DNA of 64,000 bases from Doris montereyensis (lineage: Eukaryota > Mollusca > Gastropoda > Nudibranchia > Dorididae). Under the pieces are notes generated by a model. The model saw only the letters and a program-made list of their open reading frames with translations, searched no databases and was not told the DNA's origin. Shown piece after piece: positions 1 to 39,337 of the stretch. The first letter of the stretch is position 1. Every line of letters starts with the position of its first letter. The stretch covers positions 46,001 through 110,000 of the forward strand of contig JAXRKP010000650.1 of NCBI GenBank assembly GCA_037039925.1, given 5' to 3'. Both the position numbers and the translations under genes were made by a program.

Positions 1-263
1 TACTACGACTATTCCAACTTTTTAATTACAAAACCTGCTGAAAATAGTAGCTCAAGTGAATGAAATTTCTACTCAATGACAAGGAAACAATGGTCTTTTC
101 CTTACTTTAATGTCACATCTGGTAGTAAAGTTTGTTTTAATGAAAATGATCTTGTGGTCATTTAGAACCTACATGTAAAATATGGTTACTCTCAGTGTCT
201 TGAGTCTCAGTGGCCTAGTAGTAACAGGGCCTCTGGCACACACACATAGAACGAACTCAGAAT

Positions 264-310
<47 letters not shown>
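1..310 (+). mobile_element. Foldback/MITE family, single arm
   Basis: Matches the left arm of the complete element at 19105-19625: ATTCCAACTTTTTAATTA, then AAGTGAATGAAATTTCTACT, AATGTCAC, ATGGTTACTCTCAGTG and CCTAGTAGTAACAGGG, ending in CAGAATTATATATA. It runs straight into a TA array at about 264-310, the point that is the centre of the complete copy. The second arm is absent, and the element may start before the window. Confidence 0.65.

Positions 311-312
<2 letters not shown>
264..312. repeat. TA/TG microsatellite
   Basis: Alternating TA with one TG interruption, at the inner end of the foldback arm. Likely grew from the AT-rich hinge of that element. Confidence 0.85.
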
Positions 313-314
<2 letters not shown>

Positions 315-320
315 TATATG

Positions 321-3116
321 TATATATTATCTACTGTTTCAACATACTCATCATAGGCTCTTTGCAGAGCTCTGACTCACTTGAGCAATTTTTTACAAAG
401 TTGTTTTTACGGGTGTTGTTTTTATAGTGTGTAGGCATTTTTTCTTTTTATCTGTTTCAATGAAGATCCTGTCTGTTTAAATCAATAAGTGAATCACGGT
501 AGAAACATGTCTGTTTTAACAAAAGATTTTCTCAACGTGATTTAAAAAATTTATGTCAGCACTCACATTTATAGGTACTCACTGATAGTGAATTGAAACA
601 TCGCTCGGGAGAACAATCATGTCGTTATCGTGGGATGTCGTTATTCAGAATTTTTCAAATTTCAACGGGGGTCAGTGAGGCTAGTCAATTGGGAAGATGT
701 GGTGGGGCCCAATTTTTGACAAAGTTGTTTTTGGTAGAGCCAGCAGATGGGTTCACTAGCTGGTTGTCACGGCCTTGGTTTTCAGAGATGGAGAAATAAT
801 CTCACACGTTGTCATTGGCCGAAAAAGAATGTTTTCATTGCTAAGAATACCGGGTAAGTCTCAATTTTGTCAATATTGATCAAATTTTCATGTCAAATGT
901 AGTGTTTACGGCTAGACTTATGTCGTTATTGGGAGGTTTCACGTCGCTATTCAGTGATTTTTTTACTAGTGATATATAGCAAAAAAAAAACGGGACCAGG
1001 GATCCATGTCGCTATCGGGGGATTGTCGTTATTAGGTATCGGGGGATTCACTAATACCTGCATTGCGTATAGGCTAGCATTGCTGACTGTCTTTCAGAGT
1101 TCAAGATACAATTGAAAACACTAACAAAAATTCACACCCGCGGTTATACGGGTATACAATACCTGTACATTTATTAATTATTGGACATGTCACATGTCAA
1201 TGCCGTTCGCGAAAGTAGTTCCCCATTGCTGTGAAATCTTTCGGGCATGTGTGAAAGTGAAAGAAAATGTTATCTCAGATTAACTGACTGCGTGATAGCT
1301 ATAAATGTTTTGCCGGAAAATGAGTGTTGGAGTCGGAACAACTAATTGTCAATCACTTATTGAGAACAAAGATAAATATATTTTGTTCCCAATAATTAAT
1401 ATATATTGCGTCAAATTATATAGATTGTATGTCGGATTGACAAATAACAGCGGTAGACTATATTATATCTATTTAATCATCCATATTATCAAGATAGATA
1501 AGTTTATTGATCTCAGATGAGAAAATTAGCTTGGTCACATGATACAATTTTAGAAAGCTGCAAACAAATTTCTATCTAAACATTAAAACACAACTAGAAT
1601 AGGTACACAAAGTCACAAAGTGACTGAGTGGGAAATATAAGGACTCGGAGACATAATTGTAGATTGCATGTATTATGATTGCATAGTCCAATTACAGAAA
1701 ACCGGTTTGGATTAATCACATTTAATCACATATTTTTAAATATTAAATATATTATGAACAAGTAGGTTATTTGTATTATTCACTTATAATCACAAAATAG
1801 AGCATGGTGCAGTAGATTTTATTACACAGTGAAATGCATCCATTGGATTATTGGATAAAATCGGATTGCATTTAAAGCATACAGTACAAGCTGTGACCTT
1901 ACACACAATATTCAGCAGTAACACTCATATTGAATTAGCTCCCAGGAATATTATGAACATGACTTTTTCAAATCTTTTATTTGGCCTACATCCACTACTA
2001 AGATTTTTGGCCGGATTTGGAAAGGGCTTGAACAGAGCTTTCAATAGTGTAAGTCATTTAACATTAAAGAGGACCGAAAATTAGCGAAATCTGCGGCTGG
2101 CGTTGTGGTGAGCGGAAAAACGGGGCGGTTTTGACTATCTATTTTAACATCAGTTTAGCTACATTTAATGGTGGTACGACCACCTACGAGAAGACAAAAT
2201 ACAGTCACAACAGATTCTTGTTAGTTGTTGTGTAGAACAAACAACATAAATAAAGAGAATCTTTAACAGTAACAGACACATCAAACAGAACTGACCTGAT
2301 GTTACAGCTATGTAGACGTTATACCACTTTATATAAATATTTTTGGTGAATAGACCTGAACATGTCAATTCAACAGAACGTTCCATCATTTCTCTCAATT
2401 CTGTGGAAGTTGTCTTTGTTTCTGCTCAACAAGCGACTATAGGCTAATCATGGCATCAATGGGTAGACCAGTAATATCAATACTAATAGGGGTATTAATG
2501 ATAAGATCTGGAAATTCACATTCAAACTAGAAGAGATACAAGCAAGCACCCATTATATTAGTACAAGGGGTTTTGTGTAACGTTTGTTGTACATTGCAGT
2601 TGTTTTATGGCATTTTTACCTTTGAAGCAATTTTGAAGAAACTTGAAATTCAAAGGGTATTCATAGACCACATACAAGACTAGATTTTATAATTGCAATT
2701 TTGTCGAAATTATGTGAATAAATTTATAAATAAAAGCTTAACAACACGAACAGCAGTTATGACGAAGGGTACACAAGTTTATCTGTATATTATATTAAAT
2801 TTGTAAATTATGCTATCAAAGATTTTTTCTTTTCTTTTTTAACGATTTTCATTTGGCATTGGATTTCATTAACAACAACATGGCAAACAATCATTCTGCA
2901 AATTTAAAATCATAAAAAGAGTTATTTCTGAACTGTATCACAGTAAAGAAAAACAATTCGGTACAAGAACAACAATTTTTGAGCAATCAGTACGACCAAG
3001 CAAATTATATAAGCGTTGATAGAGACTGAGGAAAACACACCTGTCTGTCTGCCTGTCATTGTCAGCTGTCAGCTAGGAACAATTATATCATTTAACATTG
3101 TCAACAGAAAACAATT
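321..3116. other. XYLB 3' flank, no gene seen
   Basis: AT-rich DNA without a convincing reading frame. The stretch 1460-1625 is a dispersed repeat (see its own entry). About 2270-2335 (ACATCAAACAGAACTGACC) recurs near 40115-40180. The CGCTATCGGGGGATT words near 1010-1040 and 605-640 are a short local repeat. No clear polyadenylation site for XYLB could be fixed. Confidence 0.5.
1490..1625. repeat. Dispersed repeat, also at 63605-63745
   Basis: TTTATTGATCTCAGATGAGA, TTGGTCACATGATACA, AAACAAATTTCTATCTAAAC and AACTAGAATAGGTAC recur in the same order at the other end of the window. The TTTATTGATCT start resembles the 3' ends of CR1-like LINEs, in reverse orientation. Confidence 0.65.
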
Positions 3117-31485
<28,369 letters not shown>

Positions 31486-31643
31486 GTTTAGTTTTGTGCT
31501 AATTGACCTGGATAAGGTCAGGGGCCGGAGGTAAGAGATAAGTTATCAATGACATAGGTTGTAAACTCTGACCTCTGACCCCTCTCCCTCTCTCTGTCCC
31601 TCTGTCTGTCTATCTGTCTGTTTGTTGTGTGTGTGTGTGTGTG

Positions 31644-31728
<85 letters not shown>

Positions 31729-32097
31729 ATCTCTCTCTCTCTATCTATCTAGAGAGAGAGAGAGAGGGAGAGGGAAAGTGGGGGTGTGGAGTGGTGAGCA
31801 TGGATAGAAGGGCATAACATGCACACTCTTGTGAACGTCTAATAAAAAAAATTAAAAAGATAAAAAATACAGATGAATCAGCTGATTAGAATGCACCAAG
31901 AGATGGGGATGGACCATCGAAAAAGAAATTCCTGAGAATTCTAAATATCAACTTCCAAAGTTTAAAGGGGGGGGAGCTAACAAACCTCGTTGGTGTGACA
32001 AAAGCAGACATCATTATTATAGGAAGTGAAACTTGGTTAATATATAAAGTACATAATAATGCCTTAAACCTCACTGGCTCATTTGACATATAAACTT
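31486..32097. promoter_or_regulatory. XYLB upstream region with GT/CT microsatellites
   Basis: The 5' side of XYLB by position. It contains (GT)n at 31627-31646, (CT)n at 31649-31740 and (GA)n at 31752-31766. No TATA box or transcript start could be assigned. TTAGTTTTGTGCTAATTGACC lies just upstream of the ATG. Confidence 0.4.
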
Positions 32098-34745
32098 TCT
32101 TTCTTTCTTTATCAGTTCCCATTCTACCTTCTGGTGTATGGGTTCAGATGCCTGGTGTGATCTTTCTACATGCTGCCCTATCCTGGCATTTTCTGCTTCC
32201 TTCCAAATACGTTACATTTGCTTTAACTGCCTCTTTTATAACTTCTTCCCATTTTCTCAAAGGTCTGCCTTTTGGTCTTTTACCTTTAGTTTAGCACTGA
32301 ATACTGATTTAGCTATTCTAAAGTCATTCATTCTGTTTCATGCCCAAACCATTTCAGTTGATTTATTTCTAGCTTAGTTTTTATGCTATCTGCTTTGGTT
32401 TGATCTCTTAGTGCTGTGTTTCTGATTTTGTCTCTGTTAGTTTTCCTTACTACTCTTCTTAGATATTTCATTCAGCTGCTTATACTCTACTGTATTTTCT
32501 ACTGTCTAAGGTCAGGTTTCGCTGCCATAGAGGAGAGAAGGACAATAAACTGTGCTGTATACTGCCATTTTTGGTTTTTGTTGACAATTCTTATTTACCT
32601 ATAAATACCTTTCCTAAATAGATATATGTTGTCATTACCTTTTGGATTCTCTGGATGATTTCCTCTCTTTGTTTTCCCTCTAAGTTAATCATTATTCCAG
32701 GTAATTGTAGCTTTGAACTTGTTCTAAATTCCCCTGCCCATTTTAAGATTTTGTTTCCGCTTCTCTGGTTACTAGCATTGTTTTGATTTTCTTTGCATTT
32801 ACTCTCATTCCTCTTTTATTTAGTTCATTATCCATCATGTTGATATGCGACTGAAGGTCACTCTCTGATTTCCAAACAGAACTAAATCATCAGCAAATAG
32901 AAGCATTGATTGAGCTTCGACATACCTACATTCATTTTCTTCAATTTTGAGGATGCTTTTGCAACTGAATCCATAAATATGATAAGCAAAAGAGGACTTA
33001 GGATATAACCCTGTCTTACTCCTATATCTACATCAAATTCTTCAGATACATTTCTAGCTTCTCTCACTGCACATGTTGGTTTATTGTAAAAACTTTTAAT
33101 GGCTTCTATTAAATTTTGCTCTATATTGTGTTCTTTTAAAGAATGCCATAGTTCGTCCCTCCTCACAGTATCAAATGCCTTTTCTAAGTCAATAAAACAC
33201 AGGTGCAAGTCAATGTTTCTCTCAAGGAATTTTTCTATTATTTGTCTAATTGTAAATATGTGGTCTTGTACACTTTTTCCTGGTTAGAATCGACTCTGAT
33301 GTTTTTCAATCTGATTCTGTACTCTTTTCCTTAGTCTCATTCCCAGTATCCTGGCATATACTTTTCCTGGTACGCTAAGTAGTGATACCCCTCTATAGTT
33401 TTAGCATTCCATAGTTGTTCCTTTTTTATGTATTGGTACTACCGTTCCCCTTTTCCAGTCGTCTGGCACCTGTTTGGACTCCCATGCTTGTTGGCATATT
33501 GCATGTAATAGTTTGTCTGCCTCTCTCCTTTGGTTTTTAATCATTTCTGGATAAACTTGATCTGCTCCTGTGGTCTTTCTAATTTCACTTTTCTTATAGC
33601 TGTTTGGAGTTCTTCCATTGAGATATCTACATCTTCAGTTGTCTCATCTGGATTACTTGTTACTCTTGTTAATTGATCTGTACTCCTTGTTTTATATGTT
33701 CTGGGGGGCATTATGTAATTGTTAAAATACTTTCTCCATGTTTTCATGACTTCGCTGTCTTCTTCATTATTTCTCTTTTGGCGTTCTTAAGTTGTCGTAA
33801 TGGGCATGCTTTGATCTCTCTCATTGCTTCCCAGAACATCTTTTGATTTCACTGATAGTTTTCTTGAAGTCTTTGTCCAAACTATTCCCATTGTTCATGT
33901 TTTGCTGTCCTCACTTCCTCTTTGGCGATAGTTCTTTTATTCACGTAATCGATCTTTTCCTCTGGTCTCTTTGTTTGCAAGTATTTCTTCCAGGCATCCT
34001 TCTTTTCTTTGATCTTAGTCTTGACATTCTCATTCCACCATGCGGTTCTTTTCCTTTCTCCTTTAATTTGTTTCTTACCACACAGCTCTTCGGTACAACC
34101 GTGGAGCGTTTCTTTATAAATTTGCCAGTTTTCTTCTATTGTGCTATCTTTCAGATTCATCTGCCTTTCACTTTCACTGATAAATCTTTTTTTATCCTAG
34201 ATTGGTATATATGTTTTACTATTGGTTTATTTAGTTCTTCTATTTTGAGTTTAGTAGCTTTCTTCTCTTTCCTTCTCTGTTTGTTTTCTTCAGTCGGTAT
34301 TCTCATTTTGACTATCACTAGGTGATGATCATTTTCTGCTCCTCTGTTTACTCTTGCATCCATTGTACTGTAATAAAGGGGCTGCTATAAGATTGACTTT
34401 TCACATCTGTCTTCATTTACTCTTGTATATTTGTGTTGTGGATATCTTTATGAGGAAAAAGGGTGTTGGCTATTTTCATGTTATTCTTTAGGCAAAAAGT
34501 TTGTAGTACTAGTAGTCTCTCTCCACTTGGATAAGTTGTTGTCTCTCCTTCTTTACCTATTTCTCCTGATGTTGCTACATTGTTGCCTACTCTAGCGTTT
34601 AAATCTCCTAAAACCATAAGTTCTTGTTTGGGTTTGAGATTCTCTGCAGCCTTTTGTAAATCGTTTTCGAAGATATCTTTTTCTACTTTGGTGGAGTCAT
34701 GCCGTCTGCTCTAGCTCTATATTTGACATCTACTCCTGAGAAGAT
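32098..34745 (-). mobile_element. RTE-like LINE (family A), long degenerate copy
   Basis: Minus strand, 5' to 3'. Endonuclease: MVLGDLNARVGNNVATSGEI and LKNNMKIANTLFPHKDIHN. Linker: MDARVNRGAENDHHLVIVKM and RTAWWNENVKTKIKEKKDA. Then VTSNPDETTEDVDISMEE, reverse transcriptase CFIDLEKAFDTVRRDELWHS, DVDIGVRQGYILSPLLLI, and a poorly preserved tail with 3' end (GAAA)n at 32098. About 2.6 kb with many frameshifts, in the XYLB-GPD1 intergenic region. Confidence 0.88.
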
Positions 34746-34889
34746 TAAACTTGTACGGGGATTTCACGATCCTCCCGTCCACGAGTCTCCTGTTGCCTTA
34801 GCAGCCCCACCATCTACTTAGGGCACAGTGGGCCAATCATCTGCTTCTCCAAACTCAACTGATTCATAGAAATAAATACGATAAACCCG

Positions 34890-35085
34890 GCTTGATTTTT
34901 CGAAGATGAACATGGACTGTGATTTTTTTAACATGGAATATTAGGGCAATACATGGAAAAGAGATAGAATTACATGTAGCTAAAGAAATGGAAACAAATT
35001 CAAAGTAGACATTTTGGCCATTACAGAAACAAAGAAAAAAGGACAATGAATAGAAACTGTAGGACCAAATTAAAGTATGATTTCT
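34890..35085 (+). mobile_element. LINE endonuclease N-terminal remnant, opposite orientation
   Basis: Plus-strand translation gives TWNIRAIHGKEIELHVAKEM and, after a frame slip, a LAITETKKKGQ-like piece. This is the usual start of an RTE-type AP endonuclease. It lies beyond the 5' edge of the minus-strand LINE and points the other way. Confidence 0.55.
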
Positions 35086-35277
35086 TTCAAATTTGGCATA
35101 CTCCTTATTTGATACAATATCTAAATTTTATCAGATAAGATTTTTATTTCATTAGTAAGTTTTAATTTTATGAATTTTTGAAAATAGCATATGAGAACAA
35201 CTAAAAATATACAAAAAATGTTGTACAAGAAATTCAATTTTTCCAAAACTATAATACATATAAAAAAAACATGTGAT

Positions 35278-35300
35278 CACCCCCCCCCCCCCCCCCCCAC
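35278..35300. repeat. Poly-C run
   Basis: About 20 consecutive C. Such runs also occur at 12870 and 35897, and as poly-G at 10700, 11815, 37148 and 54298. Confidence 0.9.
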
Positions 35301-35439
35301 TCATCATCCATACCAAACTTCATGAAGATACGTTGAGAAATAAAAAAGTAGATAGGAAATAATGAACAAAAAAGGACATTTTGAGAAAATCGTATTTTTC
35401 TCTTATTTTCTGTTATTTGAATACATTTTTCTCCCATAA

Positions 35440-35590
35440 GAGTAGGATAATACTTTGAAACATCATAAAACCTTGAAAGGCTCTCAACTACTTCTTATTG
35501 ACACTATTTCAAGTGCACCAGCACCTTTTTACTCATTTTGAGATGGTGCCTTTTGATAATAGGTGCATGGAATATGTTCCGTAACTTCCG
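35440..35590. repeat. Dispersed repeat, also at 42480-42640
   Basis: AATACTTTGAAACATCATAA, AACTACTTCTTATTGACAC and GCATGGAATATGTTCC here parallel AATAATTTGAAACGTAATAA, ATGACTTCTTATCGACCC and GCGGAAGATGTTACATG at 42495-42620. Confidence 0.6.
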
Positions 35591-35984
35591 GCCAATGTAT
35601 TGTAAGGCAATATGCATAATAGATCCTCAAATAAGATTGATTTGGATAGCGTTTATTGTGGCGATCAAATTGAGTACCAACTTGCTAAAACTTAAAATAA
35701 TATTTCTGTCTTTTATTGTACAATACCTGTGTTGAAAGAAAGGCTTGTATTGTTTCTAAAAAAATCGTATAAATTCAAAGAATCGATACTGAGCTTCTTT
35801 TATGATATCATTATGACGGGAATAAACTGCTATATCCACTAGTATGATAGACTAGATTTGTCCCATTTTCTGAAAAAAATAGCATTCCCAGGACCCCCCC
35901 CCCCCTTAAGAAAGTGAACTCAACCGATACAGATGTCTATCAACCGTGGGAATGCTTCATTACATCCGCAAACTTATCATAAAG

Positions 35985-36507
35985 GACAACGTTCCCCAAA
36001 AAGACATGACCTTAGAAACACACCAACCTTGGATAAATACGAAAACCCCCAAAAAATATTAGAAAGAAAAACAAACTGTACTACAAACCAAAAATAAAAA
36101 GCCAACTCTGACCTGATTAAAAAGCTGTTACTGCATTCAAAAGCTGGAACACAAAGAGAATGCCGGAGAGCACACATGAAGTTTGTAAAAGAAAGAGTAA
36201 GCGATACTTCCAACAACAAAAAAGAAACAACTTTGGTCGTACATCAAGAGAATGAATAGGGAAAGAGCAGAAATCCCATTTCTAAAAGAGAATAACGAAA
36301 TACATCAATCAAATCACAATACCAAAGCAAACATTCTTAATCAACAATTTTCTTCAGCGTTTTATGACCGAAGACAACAAGGGATAAATCATGATGAGTA
36401 CAATAAAATATATGATAAAGTGCCTGCCAGAATTGAATGAAATACTAATGACAACTGCCGGAGTGACCAAATTACTAAATGGTATCAAAGAAGACAACGC
36501 AACAGAG
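35985..36507 (+). mobile_element. CR1/Jockey-like LINE remnant, left part
   Basis: Translation with frame slips gives YIKRMNRERAEIPFLKENN, KANILNQQFSSAFYD and a VTKLLNGIKEDNAT-like segment: the linker between endonuclease and reverse transcriptase in this LINE group. It stops at 36507 where a SINE-like repeat is inserted and resumes at 36861. Confidence 0.7.
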
Positions 36508-36860
36508 AGATAAAGAAGATAAAGGTGGATTTACAGTCCGTATCCCCGCACAAGTGCATGCTCACTGACTGTACATCATTTATGCCCCAGTAGGCCATTC
36601 CATTCAAAGTCCTTCTCAACTCCCGATGGAGCATACAGTAGGCTACACAAGCATGTTATTGTTAGGCTTTTCGTACTTATACACTGACAGTGACAAGATA
36701 TTTCTTTACGGAGCTGTTTATTCATACACATCTGAATCAAGCGAGGAAAGAAGAGTAAAGTACATTTCCTTAGAGTACAACGTTGTGAAAACACCCCACC
36801 TGTGCCAGCCGTGGGGTTTGAACCAGTTCACAACACTACGGTTCAGCCACAACACCTCTA
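36508..36860 (-). mobile_element. SINE-like repeat (family C) inserted in a LINE
   Basis: Begins ATAAAGGTGGATTTACAGTC and matches 7976-8290: CCCCGCACAAGTGCATGCTC, CATCATTTATGCCCCAGTAG, CCTTCTCAACTCCCG, CACCTGTGCCAGCCGTGGGG and TTTGAACCAG. Likely points to the minus strand. The host LINE continues on both sides. Confidence 0.72.
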
Positions 36861-37090
36861 CAGAACCTGACGAAATACTAGCAAATATGCTCCTACAAAC
36901 TAGCACCCGAACAGGCTATAATCCTCTAAAGCTCTCTTAATCAGGGAAAATAACCAAATGATTGGAAACGAGCAAACGTATTACCAATATTTTAAAAAAA
37001 GGCACCAAATCAAAAGCTGAAACTTACAGACCGATATCCATTACTTCATTCAATGGTATGCAAACTTTTGGAATATTTTTTTTATAATTT
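36861..37090 (+). mobile_element. CR1/Jockey-like LINE remnant, right part
   Basis: Continues the LINE after the SINE with EPDEILANMLLQTST, then WKRANVLPIF and KKGTKSKAETYRPISITS. This is the start of the reverse transcriptase domain (family pattern GPDxIPAxxL, W-A-V-PIFKKG, YRPISLTS). Confidence 0.75.
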
Positions 37091-37999
37091 ACAGCCCCAG
37101 CATGAATCAACTGTGTGTAAGCAAACGAAGACGTCCAATACAGTTTTAGGAGGGGGGGGGGGGGCGTTCATGTGAAACACAACTAATAACAACGTGCAAC
37201 GATCTGGCAGAAAATATGAATAAGAGATTTCAAGCAGATGCAACTTTGTTGGGGTGGAGGGGTTGTGGTTGATGAACTTAGTTAACTTGTTTGGTAATGC
37301 GCACTTTTTTCCTATTTTATTCCTTGGCTAGGCGTTGGGTGCCGACGCGGAAGTCATGTATTCGATTATATTGGTGTCCACATATTTGTTTCTTCTGTAT
37401 ATACCTTTGTATTTGTCTCGTCTTTGTTTATATGGCGCTTGATGTAATTTCAGATTATTATTCAACACGTCTGATTAAAGGAAGGCTGGATCTGACCTAG
37501 ATCTAGTGCCGTGACGGATAACACAAGGCTGGCGCCCCTTGCCATTGTACGTATCTTGCATCTCTTTCACGTATGTATAAATAACGTACGTATTCAGTCG
37601 TATTCGAAGTAAAATCACATGCCTTTAATTCACTGGAATCATTTTATATCTATGTGACACGAAAAGGGTACATCAGCCGTACTTGTAATTTGAAAATCGG
37701 ATGGTCCCCGAATTCTATCCAGACTACGTACGTCGTGTCAAGTAGCGGCCGTCGTGGTGCCTGCTCAACCGGAAGCGGAAATGTGACGTAGTGCTTATCA
37801 AAGGATGGAATCCTAGAAAATTACATTCAAAATTGCACAACGCTAATTTTTTATATCAATTTTGGAATCAGCGGCATTCAAATGATAATGATAGGCAAGA
37901 AATAGGACATACCAGTAGCACTAGCACCCACCAAACGCCTACGAGAGAGACAGACAGACAGAGAAACATACAGACAAACATATAGACAGAGAATCAGAG

Positions 38000-38000
<1 letters not shown>
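37090..38000. other. Intergenic, nothing recognised
   Basis: Contains a poly-G tract at 37148-37164 and an AGATCTAG word at 37496. No credible gene. Confidence 0.4.
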
Positions 38001-38085
<85 letters not shown>

Positions 38086-38122
38086 CAGAGAGTGAGAGAG
38101 AGAGAGAGAGGGGAGAGAGGGG
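38001..38122. repeat. (GA)n microsatellite
   Basis: About 80 bases of pure GA at 38003-38083, then broken GA and G-rich sequence. Confidence 0.97.
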
Positions 38123-39290
38123 GGAAGTTACTACACACCATACACATTAGTTAGCTAATAACACACATATCATCAGTCATAAAAATGTGTACGAATGGAA
38201 ACTATTCACGCTTTTTTGTTGTTGAAAAAAATCTAGTTCTGCTCGGATCTTGACTTCATTCCAAGTCGCTCCTTTCGAAAATTATTCCATCAAATGGCAA
38301 GATTAGACATTCGGGGGTAGAGCTAGGCCTATTGCTTTCGTGTGACTCAGACTGAGAGTGACACAATTAATTTTGTAACAGTTTACGCTAGGCTTCGACA
38401 CCACTCGAGCCATTTCTCAATATTGATACCAACGTATACAAGGCCTCGATGTATTTTCTTCGAATCTGACCTCGGTCTTGAGAGGTGATGAATACTAATT
38501 CCCTTCTTGACACCAACCTACGCTGTAACCATGAAGTAAAGAGAAAACGAAAAAAAGAGAGAAAGACAAATTATTCAAAATATAAACCTAAACACTAAAC
38601 AATGTGACGCAACGATGACGTAGAACTCATGATAAAAGACAATATATCTCAAACCAGAAGTATTCATTTCGAGGGTGTTCTTTGATGATATGTTCAACTT
38701 AAAAGAATAATGAATTTTGAAATACATAGATCTAGATTCTAATCTTAATTGATAAATCAACACCTGAGCAAAAATCATAATAATATCATATCCTCCAAGC
38801 CATAAACTGAACTCCTTTGAAGCGTCAACACGATGCCTTCTGGCGATTTAAAAAAATTGCTTTAGTTGGATCGGGGTGTTGGTAAGAAATTAATTTAATG
38901 CAAAATGAATTTTAAGTATAGGGTGCATTTATTTCAACCTGAAGGTAAATTTAGATTATTTATCCAGATCTAGAGTTAGCTCTAAGAAAGGAAAAGGCCA
39001 GCAGGGAAGATTCGAAAGACCTTCCAGTGAATTTGTAAAAGTAGAAATTCATAGGACAGGAAGTTCAAAGGGGGCGGTAACTTTAGAGGGTCAAGGTTAT
39101 ATTGAGTCGACCTCAAGCAAGGCCATCAGACAATTTAGACACTTAGGTCTATATCACCCTTGGTAGATTCGTAGAACGTTCCGTATTGCTCGACGTTTGG
39201 TCATTAGATCTCGGCTACATTCTTAATCTAGATCTAGAGCTTGGTTGCAAAACTGTTTACTAGATCTATAACCTTCAAACGCAAAATCCG
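38123..39290. promoter_or_regulatory. GPD1 upstream region
   Basis: Position upstream of the GPD1 ATG. Shows a cluster of palindromic AGATCTAG words (38729, 38966, 39230, 39262). No TATA box or initiator could be assigned, and an untranslated first exon may lie here unseen. Confidence 0.35.
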
Positions 39291-39337
39291 ATGGCAGAAC
39301 AAAAGAAGAAAGTCAGCATCGTAGGATCAGGAAATTG
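39291..39337 (+). CDS. GPD1: GPD1 exon 1 (start codon exon)
   Basis: ATG at 39291 opens [16 protein letters not shown] and ends two bases into the Trp codon before GTATGC. The start is supported because the family begins a few residues ahead of the VxIVGSGNWG dinucleotide-binding loop. The DNA just upstream is rich in AGATCTAG words. Confidence 0.93.
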
